The position numbers and the translations under genes are program-made. Below, in pieces: positions 63,069 to 64,000 of a DNA stretch of 64,000 bases. Within the stretch, counting starts at the first letter, position 1. Each line of letters starts with the position of its first letter. The DNA is from Hydrogenophilales bacterium 16-64-40 (GTDB lineage Bacteria > Pseudomonadota > Gammaproteobacteria > Burkholderiales > Thiobacillaceae): positions 1 through 64,000 of the forward strand of contig NCGX01000002.1 of NCBI GenBank assembly GCA_002256995.1, in the 5' to 3' direction. Under the pieces are notes generated by a model. It worked only from the letters and a program-made list of their open reading frames with translations, was not told the DNA's origin and ran no database searches.

Positions 63069-64000
63069 ATGAAACCGCCCTCCGCTCACCCCGTCCCGTC
63101 CGGCAAAACCCGCATCGGCCTCGCCCTTGGCGGCGGCTCGGCGCGCGGCTGGGCGCACATCGGCGTGATCCGCGCCCTCGCCGACGCCGGCATCGAGCCG
63201 GACATCGTCTGCGGCACCTCGATCGGCGCCCTGGTGGGTGCCGCCTATGTGGGCGGCGAACTCGACCCGCTGGAAACCTGGGTGCGCAGCCTGCGTTTGC
63301 AGACCGTGGTGAGCTTCCTCGATTTTTCGCTCAACGGCGGCCTGATCAAGGGCGAGAAGCTGATCGGCTTTTTCCGCAGCCATTTTGTCGACCGCGACAT
63401 CCGCGAAATGGCGCGCCCATTCGGCGCCGTCGCCACCGACCTGCGGCGCGGCCGCGAAGTCTGGCTGCGCGAGGGCCCGGTGACCGACGCGGTGCGCGCC
63501 TCGATCGCGCTGCCCGGGCTGTTCACCCCGGTGCAGCTCGACGGCAGCTGGCTGGTCGATGGCGGCCTGGTCAACCCGGTGCCGGTGTCGCTGTGCCGGG
63601 CGATGGGGGCGGACCTCGTCATCGCGGTCGACCTGAATACCGACCGGCTGGGCCATCACCTCAAACCCAAACCCGTCAAAGCGCCGCGCAAGCACATCGC
63701 GGCCGAGCCCGAAACCCTGGCCGACGCGGTGATGGTGCGCATCCAGGCGGGCATGTCGCAACTCGGCATCAACCACGAAGCGGGGTCCAGAGTCCCCGCC
63801 ATGCTCGACGTGGTGGCGAGCAGCATCAACATCATGCAGGTGCGGATCACGCGTAGCCGGCTGGCGGGCGACCCGCCGGACGTGATGGTGGCGCCGCTGC
63901 TGGCCGATCTGGGACTGATGGAGTTTCACCGCGCCAGCGTTGCCATCGACGCCGGCCGACGCGCGGCCGAGGCCGCCATTCCGCTGCTGCAGGCGCGGCT
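63069..64000 (+). CDS. Patatin-like phospholipase (RssA family), cut by window end
   Basis: The frame is open from the ATG at 63069 to the last base, so 310 residues are visible and the C-terminus is missing. The patatin catalytic parts are all present: glycine-rich oxyanion loop LGGGSARGWAH, nucleophile S51 in CGTSIGALVG and the Asp of LVDGGLVNPVP near residue 164. The N-terminal start IGLALGGGSARG fits the RssA/YchK group of bacterial cytosolic patatin-like proteins. It lies 56 bp after nrdJ. The lipid substrate is unknown. Confidence 0.9.
   Translation, partial: MKPPSAHPVPSGKTRIGLALGGGSARGWAHIGVIRALADAGIEPDIVCGTSIGALVGAAYVGGELDPLETWVRSLRLQTVVSFLDFSLNGGLIKGEKLIGFFRSHFVDRDIREMARPFGAVATDLRRGREVWLREGPVTDAVRASIALPGLFTPVQLDGSWLVDGGLVNPVPVSLCRAMGADLVIAVDLNTDRLGHHLKPKPVKAPRKHIAAEPETLADAVMVRIQAGMSQLGINHEAGSRVPAMLDVVASSINIMQVRITRSRLAGDPPDVMVAPLLADLGLMEFHRASVAIDAGRRAAEAAIPLLQAR

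Noticed and set aside
62804-63856. 350-codon frame spanning the nrdJ end and the patatin gene
   Set aside because: It crosses a gene boundary in the wrong phase and is Arg/Pro-rich; the patatin motifs lie in the frame from 63069.

Overview
The window is a contiguous piece of a GC-rich bacterial chromosome. Gene content and order point to a betaproteobacterium of the Nitrosomonadales/Thiobacillus kind: the yraN-diaA-dolP block next to rsmI, a PEP-CTERM protein behind a sigma-54 promoter, a B12-dependent ribonucleotide reductase, TRAP and DUF4212/SSS transporters, and a glyoxylate-salvage cluster. This placement is inference. Species cannot be read from the sequence. No CRISPR array, prophage, integrase or full insertion sequence is visible; nearly all of it is ordinary, densely packed, operon-organised genome.

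Layout. 1-830: the 5' part of RNase P RNA (minus strand) and a DUF1269 membrane protein. 944-3109: pyrC and rsmI on the minus strand, separated by a 263-bp palindromic element with near-perfect terminal inverted repeats. 3126-8040: a plus-strand run yraN, diaA, dolP, ubiD, an EAL-HDOD protein and a PyrR-like phosphoribosyltransferase. 8141-13825: a minus-strand operon for UDP-HexNAc dehydrogenase and epimerase (WbpO/WbpP type), an HDOD-GAF regulator, DacB and a small membrane protein. 13840-15524: a secreted trypsin-like protease and a PEP-CTERM protein. 15598-22243: a minus-strand run of tightly spaced genes opened by a TetR repressor with a visible operator, then a C-terminal-haem cytochrome, a DevBCA/MacAB-like exporter, a beta-CASP RNase and a frameshifted outer-membrane phospholipase A. 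22295-25867: bioA divergent from CIRCE-controlled groES-groEL.

25913-31913: a VC0807-like membrane protein, then a cNMP/CBS/DUF294 signalling protein, a DnaQ-like exonuclease and a DUF4212/SSS sodium symporter. 31966-33143: a TPR protein, a small membrane protein and tRNA-Phe. 33489-41541: a TRAP transporter (dctPQM) followed by tartronate-semialdehyde reductase, a 2-hydroxyacid dehydrogenase and malate synthase G. Together these look like uptake and disposal of a C2/C3 hydroxy- or oxo-acid through glyoxylate. 41552-45796: an HDOD-histidine kinase and its REC-PAS-GGDEF-EAL partner.

45916-51412: PBP7, an AEC exporter coupled to a second GlxR paralogue, succinate-semialdehyde dehydrogenase and arginase. 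51416-56328: a rhodanese-MBL fusion, a glyoxalase-II-like enzyme, a thioredoxin-HEAT protein, a GFA protein, an EamA transporter and a dihaem cytochrome. 56330-60062: a zinc-ribbon protein, a DUF2237 protein, a MltB-like transglycosylase and an asparagine-synthase-like amidotransferase. 60151-64000: SrkA kinase, class II ribonucleotide reductase and a patatin-like protein cut by the window end.

Themes. Cyclic-di-GMP/HDOD signalling genes are frequent (6189, 9824, 41552, 43770). Cell-envelope genes recur (dacB, pbpG, mltB, dolP, pldA, wbpO/P). Many neighbours overlap by ATGA or GTGA, so polycistronic translation-coupled operons dominate. No clearly new system could be proven. The best candidates for follow-up are the TetR-cytochrome-exporter-RNase-phospholipase operon, the 263-bp palindromic element, and the DUF294/exonuclease/symporter cassette.
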